The notes: generated by a model from the letters alone, not told the origin. A stretch of DNA of 64,000 bases from Latescibacteria bacterium UBA6620 (GCA_002433075.1 DJHM01000042.1:1-64000), one strand, 5' to 3'. Positions 1-8,977 are shown, counted from the first letter of the stretch. Numbers and translations are program-made.

Positions 1-1
1 C

Positions 2-1159
2 GCACGCCTGGAACGGGGCGTGCGGCGGGCCGTCGAGAGCGGCAATTGCCTCAACGGCGATAAGCCCTATCCGACCCCGGCCACGCAGTACACCGTCGAG
101 GGCCAGTACCAGGACGACCCCGATCTGCTGTTCATCGCCGAACACCCGGCGGTGCTCGACCCGGTGGAGGAACTGCTCGGAGGACCGGCCTGCCTGTCGG
201 CGTTCATTTCGTACTTGAAGACGCCGGGCGCCAGGGGCACGGGTGGCGATTACCAGGGCAGTCATCCGACGGGGCACTGCGACTACAAGACCTATCATCA
301 GGCGGGCTCATCGCTCAACTGGCTGTTTGTCATCATTCCGCTGGTCGATCTCGACGAAGAGACGGGGCCCCTGCTCGTGTCACCGGGCTCGCACAAGGCG
401 TCCCGAATCGTTCCGGTCAACGACCGAGTCAGCCGCGTCGAGCGGGCGAGCGCTTCCAACATCGCGCCGCTGGTCGATGCCGAGCTGCGCCGCGGAGACC
501 TGCTGCTCATGAGCATGTTCACGTGGCACGAGGGCCGGGCAAATGACTCCAATCACGACCGCTTCGGGCTGTACAACAAGTACCGGGCGCTCGATGCGCC
601 GCCGGCCTGCGGGCCGCAGCTCTTCAGCGAGCGGTCCTACGACGCATTGAGCGAGGCGGGAAAGCGGCTCATGCCGCATCACAGCGATCTGCCGTTTGCC
701 GAGGCACGGTTGATCGTCGAGCACGACGGGAAGGTCCTTCTGACGGCGGGTGACCGTGGGGGCTGGCAGCTCCCGGGCGCACCGGCTTCGATCGACAATC
801 CAGCGGGGCAAGCGGTCACGGCCAAGCTGATCCGACAGCTGGAGGTTGCGTTGCTGGATTCGCTGGGGGTGGAGATTCCATGGATGACGTTCGTGGCAGA
901 CTACTTCGACACGAACGGTGTGCGGAGGGTGTTTGCGTATTCGGATGACGAGGGGGCGAGTGTGGGGGCAGTGTCCAGTCCCGAGTTTCGGTGGGTGGAC
1001 AGCGTGGGAATCAACACGCTGGTCGAAGCCGAGGAACTCGGCCGTGACGACGCCGACGCGATCCGACTCTGGTCGGGCAAACCTTGTCTACGGGGAACCG
1101 GAGAATCCGCTGAGCGGGCGAAGAGTGTGGCGGGGGCGCCAGGGGGTGGTACTACTTGA
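2..1159 (+). CDS. Phytanoyl-CoA dioxygenase (PhyH)-like protein with degenerate Nudix-like C-terminus, 5' partial
   Basis: The frame is open to the left edge, so the true start probably lies outside the window; a GTG at 20 is the first internal candidate. Counting from that GTG, the N-terminal two thirds carry the Fe(II)/2-oxoglutarate dioxygenase facial triad of the PhyH family: HCD (H86, D88) and a distal His in FTWHEG (H170). The family hydroxylates small substrates; this substrate is unknown. From about residue 230 the chain resembles a Nudix fold (KVLLTAGDRGGWQLPG), but the REXXEE signature of the Nudix box is absent, so this part is probably not a hydrolase. It is followed by the dyad-repeat region and probably lies inside the element whose right end is the tRNA fragment at 2082. 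Confidence 0.75.
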   Translation, partial: ARLERGVRRAVESGNCLNGDKPYPTPATQYTVEGQYQDDPDLLFIAEHPAVLDPVEELLGGPACLSAFISYLKTPGARGTGGDYQGSHPTGHCDYKTYHQAGSSLNWLFVIIPLVDLDEETGPLLVSPGSHKASRIVPVNDRVSRVERASASNIAPLVDAELRRGDLLLMSMFTWHEGRANDSNHDRFGLYNKYRALDAPPACGPQLFSERSYDALSEAGKRLMPHHSDLPFAEARLIVEHDGKVLLTAGDRGGWQLPGAPASIDNPAGQAVTAKLIRQLEVALLDSLGVEIPWMTFVADYFDTNGVRRVFAYSDDEGASVGAVSSPEFRWVDSVGINTLVEAEELGRDDADAIRLWSGKPCLRGTGESAERAKSVAGAPGGGTT

Positions 1160-1163
1160 GAAC

Positions 1164-1359
1164 GGTTCGATTTCTCGAACTGGCTGTGCGATGTTGAGCC
1201 ATTGGTGTCGAACACGCCCTAAACGATCTGCCCATAGTGATTTACGAGGATTGAGACGAAATTGAGCTGGTTCGATTTCTCGAACTGGCAATTACAGAGC
1301 CGGTTCGATCCATCGAACTTGAGAACACGTTCGCTGGTTCGATCCGTCGAACTTGAGAA
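1164..1359. repeat. Four dyad repeats TTCGA-N4-TCGAA
   Basis: Four copies of a 14-bp perfect palindrome with a variable centre lie at 1166-1179, 1271-1284, 1304-1317 and 1338-1351. Copies 1 and 2 share the flank ggTTCGAtttcTCGAActgg; copies 3 and 4 share ggTTCGAtcc(a/g)TCGAActtgagaa. Copies 2-4 are spaced 33-34 bp apart, about three helical turns. Such regularly spaced dyads fit iterons or operators. They lie directly downstream of the winged-helix gene at 1375-1818, which could be their ligand; this is inference. Confidence 0.8.
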
Positions 1360-1374
1360 AAGCCCATTCCCGGC

Positions 1375-1818
1375 CTACGGACGGCCCTTCTTGAAGCCGG
1401 GATGCCGAGGCTTTCGTGGGCGTGGCTTATCGACAAACCCGTTGTGTCGCCGGTAGGTAGCCTCAGGATGCCACTTCTCCCATCGGTCCGAGAAGCCGTA
1501 GACGCTCGTCTGCTTGTAGGTGCCCGCCCCCTGTCGCACGATGTCGATCAGGCCCTTGTCGTTCAGCTCGTCGATGGCCTTCGTTACGGTGGACCTCGAC
1601 TTTATCTCCCACTCCTTCTGGATCTGATCATAAGTGTAGACCAGCTCGTGATCATTTATGCCCTCCCATTGGTCGCGGCCTCGGTGCCTCCGTTTTTTTT
1701 TAACCTGCTGCCTCCGCTGTAAGCCGATATAGACCTTGGGGGCCGATGGGCCCAAAGACTTGAAAGCTTTTGAATCCAGCATTTCGGGTTTAAGCCACGC
1801 ACGCCTGTATCCTGCCAT
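1375..1818 (-). CDS. Winged-helix DNA-binding protein of replication-initiator/phage type
   Basis: A 147-residue basic protein. The N-terminus (RRAWLKPEMLDSKAFKSLGP) and the central wHTH (TYDQIQKEWEIKSRSTVTKAIDELNDKGLIDIV) follow the pattern of small winged-helix proteins found on plasmids, phages and integrative elements, where they act as replication initiators or regulators. The C-terminal tail is rich in Arg, Lys and Pro. A good Shine-Dalgarno site (AAGGGGGA, 4 nt before ATG) supports this start. It sits between the dyad repeats and a tRNA 3' fragment, so it is probably cargo of an integrated element. The exact function is unknown. Confidence 0.65.
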   Translation of the reverse strand: MAGYRRAWLKPEMLDSKAFKSLGPSAPKVYIGLQRRQQVKKKRRHRGRDQWEGINDHELVYTYDQIQKEWEIKSRSTVTKAIDELNDKGLIDIVRQGAGTYKQTSVYGFSDRWEKWHPEATYRRHNGFVDKPRPRKPRHPGFKKGRP

Positions 1819-2081
1819 TCGGTCCCCCTTCAGACGGAGTCGCGAGGACTGGCTGAAGGTCCAGCCCCCGCTTCTCCGGAACGCTCAAACAGAGCGTTTA
1901 TTGCCTTTGATCCTTACAACGATGGCTGAGGGAGGTCTCCACAAAGACTCCATCACCACGTTCCACAGGGCTATTGCTGGTTCAATCCCATTAGCATACA
2001 TTAGTGTTCGAACTTCTACGCATTCAATAGGTTACATCGAAAGTCGTTCTCTTGCAGCCAGTTGTGGAAGATGCCGGAATA

Positions 2082-2129
2082 CGACTCATAATCGATCGGT
2101 CCCAGGTTCGAGTCCTGGTGGGCCCACCA
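2082..2129 (+). tRNA. Orphan 3' half of tRNA-Ile(CAU); probable attachment site
   Basis: The sequence runs from the 5' side of an anticodon arm (CGA-CTCATAA-TCG, anticodon CAT) through a perfect T-arm (ccagg/cctgg, loop TTCGAGT) to the acceptor strand TGGGCCC, A and CCA. The anticodon-loop context matches the lysidine-type tRNA-Ile2. No D-arm or 5' acceptor strand (GGGCCC-) exists upstream, so it is not a functional tRNA gene. A 3' tRNA half at one border is the usual footprint of tyrosine-integrase insertion into a tRNA gene (attR). The element should lie to the left, with the intact tRNA beyond the window. Confidence 0.75.
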
Positions 2130-2338
2130 TTTACATTGAAGATTTGAAGATCGATCATTGGGGTGAAGGTCGATTTTCTTTGCTGATCCGAGGGGATTCT
2201 CGCAGGACTTGAGATCCGCACCCTAAAAGTGTCCCCGGGGCCACAATTGGGATGGCGGGCTTTGTCGCCGGGTTGCTCCTCGATATTTTGTGTCCTATGT
2301 TTGCAGGGTAGAAAGTGACCGAAAACAGGGGATTGCCG

Positions 2339-2650
2339 ATGTCCAGCCCAGACAGAGAGAACGCGGAAGGCGACGCTCAGCCACAGGACGGCACGTCCCG
2401 CCGGGACTTCCTCAGGAAGAACCTGAAACGTTCCACCCTTCTGCCCTACGTGGCTCCCGTCATCCAGACCATCTACCTACCAACGGACGCCCACGCGCAA
2501 CCCAGCATTATCGGCAACGTCGATCCGAACGCTCCACCGCCGGTCCTGACCAGTCTGACCCCGGACAACGGAGAGATCGGCGTTCGACCTTCGCGTTCCC
2601 AAAGCGATCGAGCTCGACCAGCTCCATCGAACCCTCGCTCACGCGATTGA
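2339..2650 (+). CDS. Small Tat-signal exported protein, possibly truncated
   Basis: About 103 residues from the ATG at 2339, which has AGGGGA six bases upstream; an in-frame GTG at 2315 is the alternative. The twin-arginine motif is SRRDFLRKNL, followed by a hydrophobic stretch and AHA cleavage site, so export as a folded protein by Tat is likely. After the signal the sequence PPPVLTSLTPDNGEIGV resembles the start of a bacterial Ig-like (Big_5) or IPT domain, but it then turns into low-quality Arg/Ser-rich sequence and stops. The gene may be truncated by a deletion or frameshift near 2583. Function unknown. Confidence 0.5.
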   Translation: MSSPDRENAEGDAQPQDGTSRRDFLRKNLKRSTLLPYVAPVIQTIYLPTDAHAQPSIIGNVDPNAPPPVLTSLTPDNGEIGVRPSRSQSDRARPAPSNPRSRD

Positions 2651-2763
2651 CCTGACACTCTCGCAGACTGTCCGAACGTCCGAGGGCTGACATCTCCACA
2701 CTCCCCCAAACCGAATCCGGGTCGGGCCCGATCCGCATCACCTATCGCTCCATCTTCCTCGGG

Positions 2764-4677
2764 TTGGCCACCGGCGCCCTCCTGAACATCTACAGCGACT
2801 ACACAGGGATGATTCTGGGATCGGCTTCGCTCGTGAAGTCCCAGCTTCCGATCGCGATGCTGATGCCTTTCGTCGCGTGGGTCGTCATCAACACAACCAT
2901 CAAATTCGTTCGTCCTTCACTCGCCCTCCGTTCGCACGAAATGCTCGTGATCTACAGCTGTTCGTGGATCGTAGGAACCGTGCCCGCGAGCGGCTGGACC
3001 ACCTATTGGGGTGGGATCGTCAGCGCACCCGTCTACCACGCGTCCCCTGAAAACGCTTGGAAGGAACACCTTTTCGACATCCTGCCGTGGTGGAATCTGC
3101 CTCATCGGTCAGACGCCATCATCAGGACCTACTACGAAGGTATTCCCGCAGGACAGGCGATTCCGTGGAGCGGCTGGTTCGGGTCGTTGTTCTGGTGGAC
3201 GGCCGTATCCGTCGCGCTGGTCATCGTCGGCCTCTGCATCGCCACCATCTTCCAGAAGCAGTGGGAGCACGCCGAACGTCTGACTTTTCCGCTGGCCGAG
3301 TTTCCGCTCGAACTGACACGCGGCTTCGACAGCGACGATCGGATCCCGGCGCTGTTCCGGAATCGGGTCTTTTGGACCGGCTTCTTCAGCGTCTTCGCTG
3401 TCTTTGTCTACAACATCACAGGCTATTTCTATCCCGACCTCCCCCGTCTGGCGATCTACGATGACGTCAACACGAAGGTCGTGACGCTTGCGCGAGGGTT
3501 CCCACAGGCCTACCTGCGGATCCTTCCACCCGTCATCGGGTTCACGTTCCTGTGCAACCTGGAGATCCTGCTCAGCCTCTGGGTCTTCCGAGTTTTCGCC
3601 ATCCTGCAGGAAGGGCTGATGACCCGCGTCGGGTTCGCCGTCGGACTCCAGGGACAACAGGCGGAAGCGGCCGAGATAATGACCCTCGAGTCGCACGGCG
3701 CGCTCGTCTTCCTGGCCATCTATGCCGTATGGGTCGCTCGGCATCATCTCGCCGGGGTCTGGAGGTGCGTGAAGGAAGGCCCGCGCTCGCAGAACGACGA
3801 CGGATGGATCCCCTATCGCTACGCCCTCCTCGGTCTGATCGCCGGATGCGTTTTCATCATCGGGTGGTTCCGCGGGCTCGGGCTCTCTCTCGGCCTTTGC
3901 GTGTGCCACCTTGCCCTGATGCTGGTGGGCTACTTCACGGTCAGCAAGTTCATCGCCCTCACCGGTTTCCCCTATCTGTTTCCGGTAGGAAGAAAAGGTG
4001 GGGAGATCCTTCAGATGTTCACCGGTACGGCCAACCTCAGCAATAGTGACTTCATTGGACTCGGTTTCATCAACTCGAACGCGTTCTTCGGGAATATTCG
4101 GATTCCAGCCTGGCCAGCGCTTCCTCACCACCTTCGAATGTTCGGAAGAGCAACGCACCAGCGACTGCTCGTATTCTGGTCGGCTCCGGCCGCGTTCGCC
4201 GTAGGGATGGTCGCCTCCTGCGTCTTCATCGTCTACCTGGGGTATGCCTACGCCGGCCAGAACCTCGGCCTTACCGGCTTCAGCACGGGACACATCCGGA
4301 CTTACGATGGGATGGTCACCGCGATGATCAATGACGACAAGACCCTGCCCGACCCAGGCAAGGCCACCGTCTGGGCCCTGGGGTTCGGGTTCGCCTATCT
4401 TCTGACGATGTTGGGTAATCGACTCTCTTGGTGGCCGTTGCACCCTCTGGGTTTCGCGTTCCAGACGATGGGCGGGTCCCGGTTCTACGCATTCAGCATC
4501 TTCCTCGTCTGGCTCACCAAGCTGGCCATCCTCCGGATTGGCGGGATCGCTCTCTACAACCGTTCGAAGCCGTATTTCATTGGCCTCGTGGTCGGTTACG
4601 TCGTTTCCGTAGCGACTTCGGCCGCCGTCGACTTCATCTGGTTTCCCGACGATGGGCACGGCGTTCATAACTGGTAG
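2764..4677 (+). CDS. OPT-like polytopic membrane protein (DUF6785/DUF6784)
   Basis: A 637-residue protein with about 14 hydrophobic segments. The C-terminal block WWPLHPLGFAF...WLTKLAILRIGGIALYNRSKPYFIGLVVG is the hallmark of the DUF6785/DUF6784 pair, an oligopeptide-transporter-like family seen in Planctomycetes, Poribacteria and relatives. The substrate is unknown. The TTG at 2764 cuts off part of the first membrane helix: the same frame is open back to 2656 and reads ITYRSIFLG just upstream, but has no ATG, GTG or TTG there. Either a rare start codon is used or the 5' end is damaged. A hairpin terminator follows at 4703. Confidence 0.75.
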   Translation: MATGALLNIYSDYTGMILGSASLVKSQLPIAMLMPFVAWVVINTTIKFVRPSLALRSHEMLVIYSCSWIVGTVPASGWTTYWGGIVSAPVYHASPENAWKEHLFDILPWWNLPHRSDAIIRTYYEGIPAGQAIPWSGWFGSLFWWTAVSVALVIVGLCIATIFQKQWEHAERLTFPLAEFPLELTRGFDSDDRIPALFRNRVFWTGFFSVFAVFVYNITGYFYPDLPRLAIYDDVNTKVVTLARGFPQAYLRILPPVIGFTFLCNLEILLSLWVFRVFAILQEGLMTRVGFAVGLQGQQAEAAEIMTLESHGALVFLAIYAVWVARHHLAGVWRCVKEGPRSQNDDGWIPYRYALLGLIAGCVFIIGWFRGLGLSLGLCVCHLALMLVGYFTVSKFIALTGFPYLFPVGRKGGEILQMFTGTANLSNSDFIGLGFINSNAFFGNIRIPAWPALPHHLRMFGRATHQRLLVFWSAPAAFAVGMVASCVFIVYLGYAYAGQNLGLTGFSTGHIRTYDGMVTAMINDDKTLPDPGKATVWALGFGFAYLLTMLGNRLSWWPLHPLGFAFQTMGGSRFYAFSIFLVWLTKLAILRIGGIALYNRSKPYFIGLVVGYVVSVATSAAVDFIWFPDDGHGVHNW

Positions 4678-4702
4678 GCAAGTCGAGAAGGAGAAAAGCA
4701 AA

Positions 4703-4730
4703 AGGAGGGCGATTTTCATTTCGCCCTCCT
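4703..4730. terminator. Bidirectional intrinsic terminator
   Basis: A perfect 10-bp stem aggagggcga / tcgccctcct with loop ttttcatt, between two convergent genes, with A-rich sequence on the left and T/C-rich sequence on the right. Confidence 0.8.
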
Positions 4731-4763
4731 TCTCTACTTCTATCCTTCTCTACTTTTCCCTCT

Positions 4764-6269
4764 TCACATCAAGGCAAGGATATCATCATACACGGCCCTT
4801 GCTCCGAACAACGTGAACACCAGCCCGCAGATCACATTCATCCACACCAGAAACGGTCCCATCCTGAACGGCTTGGGCAACCACTTCCGATCGATCCACA
4901 CCATCGCGAAACACCAGGGGCCAGCTAGAAACACGCCGGTGACGTGCAGGGGAATCGTCATCATCGAAATCGGGTTCCATCCAATCCCTGCGGGATCGTT
5001 CAGCGCCGTCCACCAGGCCACGCAGACCAAAGCACCTCCTGCGATGGCCGTGTAGGTCAGCGTCCACACCCTTGTTCTCTCCAGGCTAAGCTCAGACCAC
5101 TCGGGACGAGCGGATCGAACACACTCGTGAGCGGTCCGCACGTAGAGTTCGAACGCGCCGTAGACCGTACCGAAAATCGCGAAGAACACACCCGCCTTGT
5201 AGAGCCCCCCGAGAAACCGCTGCACCCAGGAGCTCTCGTGCAGACCCGTCAGGAAGACCACCTGGTGATTGTAGAGGTCCATCCCGGAAGGCACGATCTC
5301 GTTGGGGTGAAGCAGGGTCGCCCCCAGGATCAGGAACGCGGCCGTAAACAGAAGCACGCTGATGAATGAAACCACCGAATCGATCAACGGGGCCTTCAGC
5401 CACGCCAGTCCGAGCGCCACGTTTTCATCGTCTGTCGCAAGCGGTACCGGTGCATCGGTGTCGACGTCTTTTCGCCGCCCGATCATCCCCCAACCCTTCT
5501 CCCGTAACATTCCCACGTAGCCCACGTAGTCCTGGACGCCTCCGCCCATCACTCCCATATAGGCCACCATTTCGACAATCAACGTCCGATCCGCGAACAA
5601 CGGGTTTCGGGCTACCCAATCGGGGTAGGCTGGCAGGGAGGGCACGACAGCACCCATCAGGGCCGCAGACCAGTCCGGGGATGCCGCGACTGTGGCCACC
5701 AGCATCACGACAAGCATCGAGCTGACCAGGATCGTCTGCGCCTTTTCCAGGAGCCCATAGCTCTGCAACAGCGTCAGCGCGATCAGCAGAACGATGAACA
5801 GCAACGCAATCACGTGCGGGTAGGCCGCCGGGTTCTCGAACAGTACCCATGAGGTGATCGTGCCCAGCATAATCGGCAGACTCGACAGGTAAAACGGGAA
5901 CGAGACGACCATCACCAGCCCGACAAACCACGGGAAGAGCCCACGCGGTCCAGGCAGCACGGCCCACCGGTCCATCGGATGTTCCCCGGTCAGGGTCATA
6001 TACCTGGCGGCTGAGTAGACCTGCACGATTTTGGTAATCGTGAACAGGCTAAACGCCCAGAACATCCCGTACCCGAAAATGGCGCCGCTGCGCGACGCCC
6101 ACACCGTCTCCCCACTTCCGATCGTCACCGAGGCAATGATTGCCCCGGGACCAAAGAAGGCAAGGAAATCCCGGACCTTCTTCGAAGTCAGCTGCGGAGC
6201 GAGTGCCGGGAAGGTGAGGGATGAATTGTCTGCCAAATCTGCCTCCTTCGACGCAATCAGAGCGGGCAA
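4764..6269 (-). CDS. Nramp-like membrane transporter
   Basis: 501 residues, about 11 membrane segments. The N-terminal block FFGPGAIIASVTIGSGETVWASRSGAIFGYG aligns with TM1 of the Nramp divalent-metal transporter superfamily. The canonical metal-binding DPGN motif is replaced by SGE, so classical Mn/Fe transport cannot be assumed. It starts 33 bp after the lpd stop and is probably the last gene of the sucA-sucB-lpd transcript. Its stop faces the terminator at 4703. Confidence 0.75.
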   Translation of the reverse strand: MPALIASKEADLADNSSLTFPALAPQLTSKKVRDFLAFFGPGAIIASVTIGSGETVWASRSGAIFGYGMFWAFSLFTITKIVQVYSAARYMTLTGEHPMDRWAVLPGPRGLFPWFVGLVMVVSFPFYLSSLPIMLGTITSWVLFENPAAYPHVIALLFIVLLIALTLLQSYGLLEKAQTILVSSMLVVMLVATVAASPDWSAALMGAVVPSLPAYPDWVARNPLFADRTLIVEMVAYMGVMGGGVQDYVGYVGMLREKGWGMIGRRKDVDTDAPVPLATDDENVALGLAWLKAPLIDSVVSFISVLLFTAAFLILGATLLHPNEIVPSGMDLYNHQVVFLTGLHESSWVQRFLGGLYKAGVFFAIFGTVYGAFELYVRTAHECVRSARPEWSELSLERTRVWTLTYTAIAGGALVCVAWWTALNDPAGIGWNPISMMTIPLHVTGVFLAGPWCFAMVWIDRKWLPKPFRMGPFLVWMNVICGLVFTLFGARAVYDDILALM

Positions 6270-6302
6270 ACCGAACGGGCGAGCCCAACGAACTCAAACG
6301 GA

Positions 6303-7724
6303 CTATATATGGATCGCTGCTTTGTCTACGGCCAGGGCCGCTTCCTTCATCGCCTCGGGGAGAGTCGGGTGTGCGTGCATCGTCCGTGCGATGTCTTCCG
6401 CGCTGCTCGAGAATTCCATCGCAAGAACGGCTTCTGACAGCATCTCCGACGCGCGCGCCCCAAGGATGTGCACACCTAGGACCCGATCGGTCCGGGCATC
6501 GGCGATCATCTTGACCATCCCCTCGGTGTCTTCGAGACTGTGGGCCCGGCCGTTCGCCATAAACGGAAACTTGCCAACCTTCACGTCGCCGACTTTCTCG
6601 CGAGCGAGCTCCTCCGTCAAGCCCACCGAGGCCAGCTCCGGATGTGTGTAGACAACCCCGGGCACGGTATCGTAGTTCACGTGGCCGGCCTTGCCCGCGA
6701 TCAGCTCCACCGCCGCGATCCCCTCCTCCTCAGCCTTGTGCGCCAGCATCGGCCCGGTGATGACATCTCCGATGGCGTAGACGCCTTCGACCGAAGTCCG
6801 GTACGCGTAGTCCACGACGATGCGCCCACGGTCATCGAACTCCACACCGGCTTCCGCGGCACCCAGCCCCTCGGCGTTCGCTCGTCGGCCGACGGCCACG
6901 AGCAATCGGTCGCATACCTCCGAGTGACGTTCTCCGCCTTTCTCAGACAGCGTCACATGTACCCGTCCATCTTTCACTTCGCCGGTGTCGGCCTTGCTTT
7001 CCAAACAGAATGAAATGCCCTGCTGCTCCAACGCCTTCTGCAGCTGAACGGCCATTTCTATATCCATCCCCGGTACGATCTGCGGCATCAGTTCCAGCAC
7101 GGATACCTCGGACCCCAATCGGTTCCAGACCGACCCTAATTCCAGACCAATCGCCCCGCCCCCGATCACGATCAGCTTCTCAGGCACCTCTTCGAACCCA
7201 AGCGCTTCGGTCGAAGACACGATGTGCTGCCCGTCGAAAGGCAGGTTCGGAAGCTCCACTGCGACAGACCCCGTCGCGAGGATGATGTGTTTTGCAGAGT
7301 ACTGCCCCTCCCCCTTCCCGTTACTCACTTCGACGACACCGCCACCGGCAAGCCGTCCCAGCCCTTGCAGGTGTGTCACCTTGTTTTTCCGAAACAGCCC
7401 ACGGATGCCACCGGTCATTCTCTTCACGATGCCGGACTTGCGTTTCATCATCGTCGCCAGATCCAGAGACACGTCTTTTGCCACAACGCCGTGACGATCC
7501 AGTGTCGATGCGGCCTGATGGTAGAGTTGACTCGATTCGAGCAACACTTTGCTCGGGATGCATCCGATGTTCAGACACGTCCCCCCCAACTGGGACATCT
7601 CAACGCAGGCCGTGTTCATCGCGAGCTGAGCCGCCCGGATCGCGGCCACGTACCCGCCCGGGCCGGCGCCGATCACGATCACATCGTAGGTCTCGTCAGC
7701 CAATGAAGTCCTCGGTGCGGCCAT
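6303..7724 (-). CDS. lpdA: Dihydrolipoyl dehydrogenase (E3)
   Basis: 473 residues, normal length for the family. It reoxidises the dihydrolipoyl arm of E2 with FAD and NAD+. Visible motifs are the FAD Rossmann site VIVIGAGPGGYVAAI, the redox disulfide GGTCLNIGCIPSK, the NAD-binding GGGAIGLELG, the second FAD motif YAIGDV, and the C-terminal catalytic His-Glu region (HAHPTLPE). The gene lies 44 bp after sucB and is the E3 of the adjacent 2-oxoglutarate dehydrogenase; it may also serve other 2-oxoacid complexes. Confidence 0.97.
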   Translation of the reverse strand: MAAPRTSLADETYDVIVIGAGPGGYVAAIRAAQLAMNTACVEMSQLGGTCLNIGCIPSKVLLESSQLYHQAASTLDRHGVVAKDVSLDLATMMKRKSGIVKRMTGGIRGLFRKNKVTHLQGLGRLAGGGVVEVSNGKGEGQYSAKHIILATGSVAVELPNLPFDGQHIVSSTEALGFEEVPEKLIVIGGGAIGLELGSVWNRLGSEVSVLELMPQIVPGMDIEMAVQLQKALEQQGISFCLESKADTGEVKDGRVHVTLSEKGGERHSEVCDRLLVAVGRRANAEGLGAAEAGVEFDDRGRIVVDYAYRTSVEGVYAIGDVITGPMLAHKAEEEGIAAVELIAGKAGHVNYDTVPGVVYTHPELASVGLTEELAREKVGDVKVGKFPFMANGRAHSLEDTEGMVKMIADARTDRVLGVHILGARASEMLSEAVLAMEFSSSAEDIARTMHAHPTLPEAMKEAALAVDKAAIHI

Positions 7725-7768
7725 CAGCCGCAGGTGTTCGGTGTCCAGTAATCAGGAGAGTTTTTCGA

Positions 7769-8977
7769 TCAAACTTCCAGCATCATTCGAGCAGGATCTT
7801 CGAGCAGTTCTTTGACCCGCACGAGCCAGGTCACTGAATCCCGACCGTCGACCAGCCGGTGATCGTAGGTCAGTGCCAGATACATCACTGGGCGCACTTC
7901 TACCTGGTCCCCGACGGCGACCGGGCGGTTCTGGATCGAGTGCATACCCAGAATGCCCGTCTGGGGTGGGTTCAGGATCGGGGTCGAAAGCATCGAACCG
8001 AAGACCCCCCCATTCGTAATCGTGAAGGTGCCCCCGCTCAGGTCAGGAATACTCAGCTTCCCTTCTCGACCGGCCAGGGCCACTCGCTTGATCTCCGACT
8101 CGATCGTCGCGAACGACATCTGGTCCGCATTCTTCAGAACCGGAACCACGAGACCCTTCGGTGTGCTGACCGCGATCCCCATATTGACGTAATCGTGATA
8201 GACGATGTCGACATCTTCGATGCTTGCGTTGACGTTCTCGAATTCCTGTAGCGCCAGTACGCTCGCACGGACGAAGAACGACATCAGACCCAGGGAGATC
8301 CCGTGTTTCTCCGCAAAGGCCCCCTTGTAGTTCCCTCGCAGCTCGAAGATGGCCGACATATCAACTTCGTTGAACGTCGTCAACATCGCGGCCGTGTGCT
8401 GTGCGGTCACCAGATTCGTCGCCAGCCGCTTCCGCAACCGGCTCATCGGCTCTCTTCGCTCTCCTCCGACCGCAGGAACTGCAGATGCAGGCGGAGCAAC
8501 TGGAGCCTCTTCCGCTTTCGCGCCTCCGTCTGCCGACGACAGGTGGTTCTCAACATCTTCCTTCGTCAGGCGACCGTCTTTACCCGAACCCTGAATCTCT
8601 TCAGGATTCAGTCCGTGTTCGGTCACGAGCCTGCGCACGGCCGGACTCAGCCCATCCTCCTGCGGCGGCGATGCGGTCGCCCCGGCATCCGGTTCGGCCG
8701 CCGCCTCAGCTGACGGCTCCTCAGCCGCAGGGCTACCGGCCCCTGACTCGTCGATCGTGGCCACCGTGTCTCCGACCTGCACGGTATCGCCTTCCGCCTT
8801 GACGCGAGTCACTACACCCGCGGCCGTTGCCGGTAGTTCTGCGTCCGCCTTGTCCGTTTCAATCACACAGACCGACTCGTCCACTTCCACACGATCCCCG
8901 TCCTGCTTGAGCCATTCGACCAGGATGGCTTCTGTCACAGATTCGCCCAGCTCTGGAATCTCCACGTTCACAGCCAT
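7769..8977 (-). CDS. sucB: 2-oxoglutarate dehydrogenase E2, dihydrolipoyl succinyltransferase
   Basis: 402 residues. One lipoyl domain (residues 1-75, lipoylated K43 in ETDKA), a Pro/Ala-rich linker, a peripheral-subunit-binding domain at about 112-150 (LSPAVRRLVTEHGLNPEEIQG), and the C-terminal acyltransferase with the catalytic DHRLVDGRDS. The ATG is 3 bp after the sucA stop, and its Shine-Dalgarno site (GGAAAGGAAG) lies inside the sucA 3' end, so translation is probably coupled. It transfers the succinyl group to CoA. Confidence 0.96.
   Translation of the reverse strand: MAVNVEIPELGESVTEAILVEWLKQDGDRVEVDESVCVIETDKADAELPATAAGVVTRVKAEGDTVQVGDTVATIDESGAGSPAAEEPSAEAAAEPDAGATASPPQEDGLSPAVRRLVTEHGLNPEEIQGSGKDGRLTKEDVENHLSSADGGAKAEEAPVAPPASAVPAVGGERREPMSRLRKRLATNLVTAQHTAAMLTTFNEVDMSAIFELRGNYKGAFAEKHGISLGLMSFFVRASVLALQEFENVNASIEDVDIVYHDYVNMGIAVSTPKGLVVPVLKNADQMSFATIESEIKRVALAGREGKLSIPDLSGGTFTITNGGVFGSMLSTPILNPPQTGILGMHSIQNRPVAVGDQVEVRPVMYLALTYDHRLVDGRDSVTWLVRVKELLEDPARMMLEV

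Noticed and set aside
2024..2221. Minus-strand ORF containing GGPTRTRTWDRS
   Set aside because: This is the well-known spurious translation of the antisense of a tRNA 3' end.
3109..4719. 536-codon minus-strand ORF
   Set aside because: Antisense to the OPT-like transporter; highly charged, low-complexity translation with no domain; typical GC-rich shadow.
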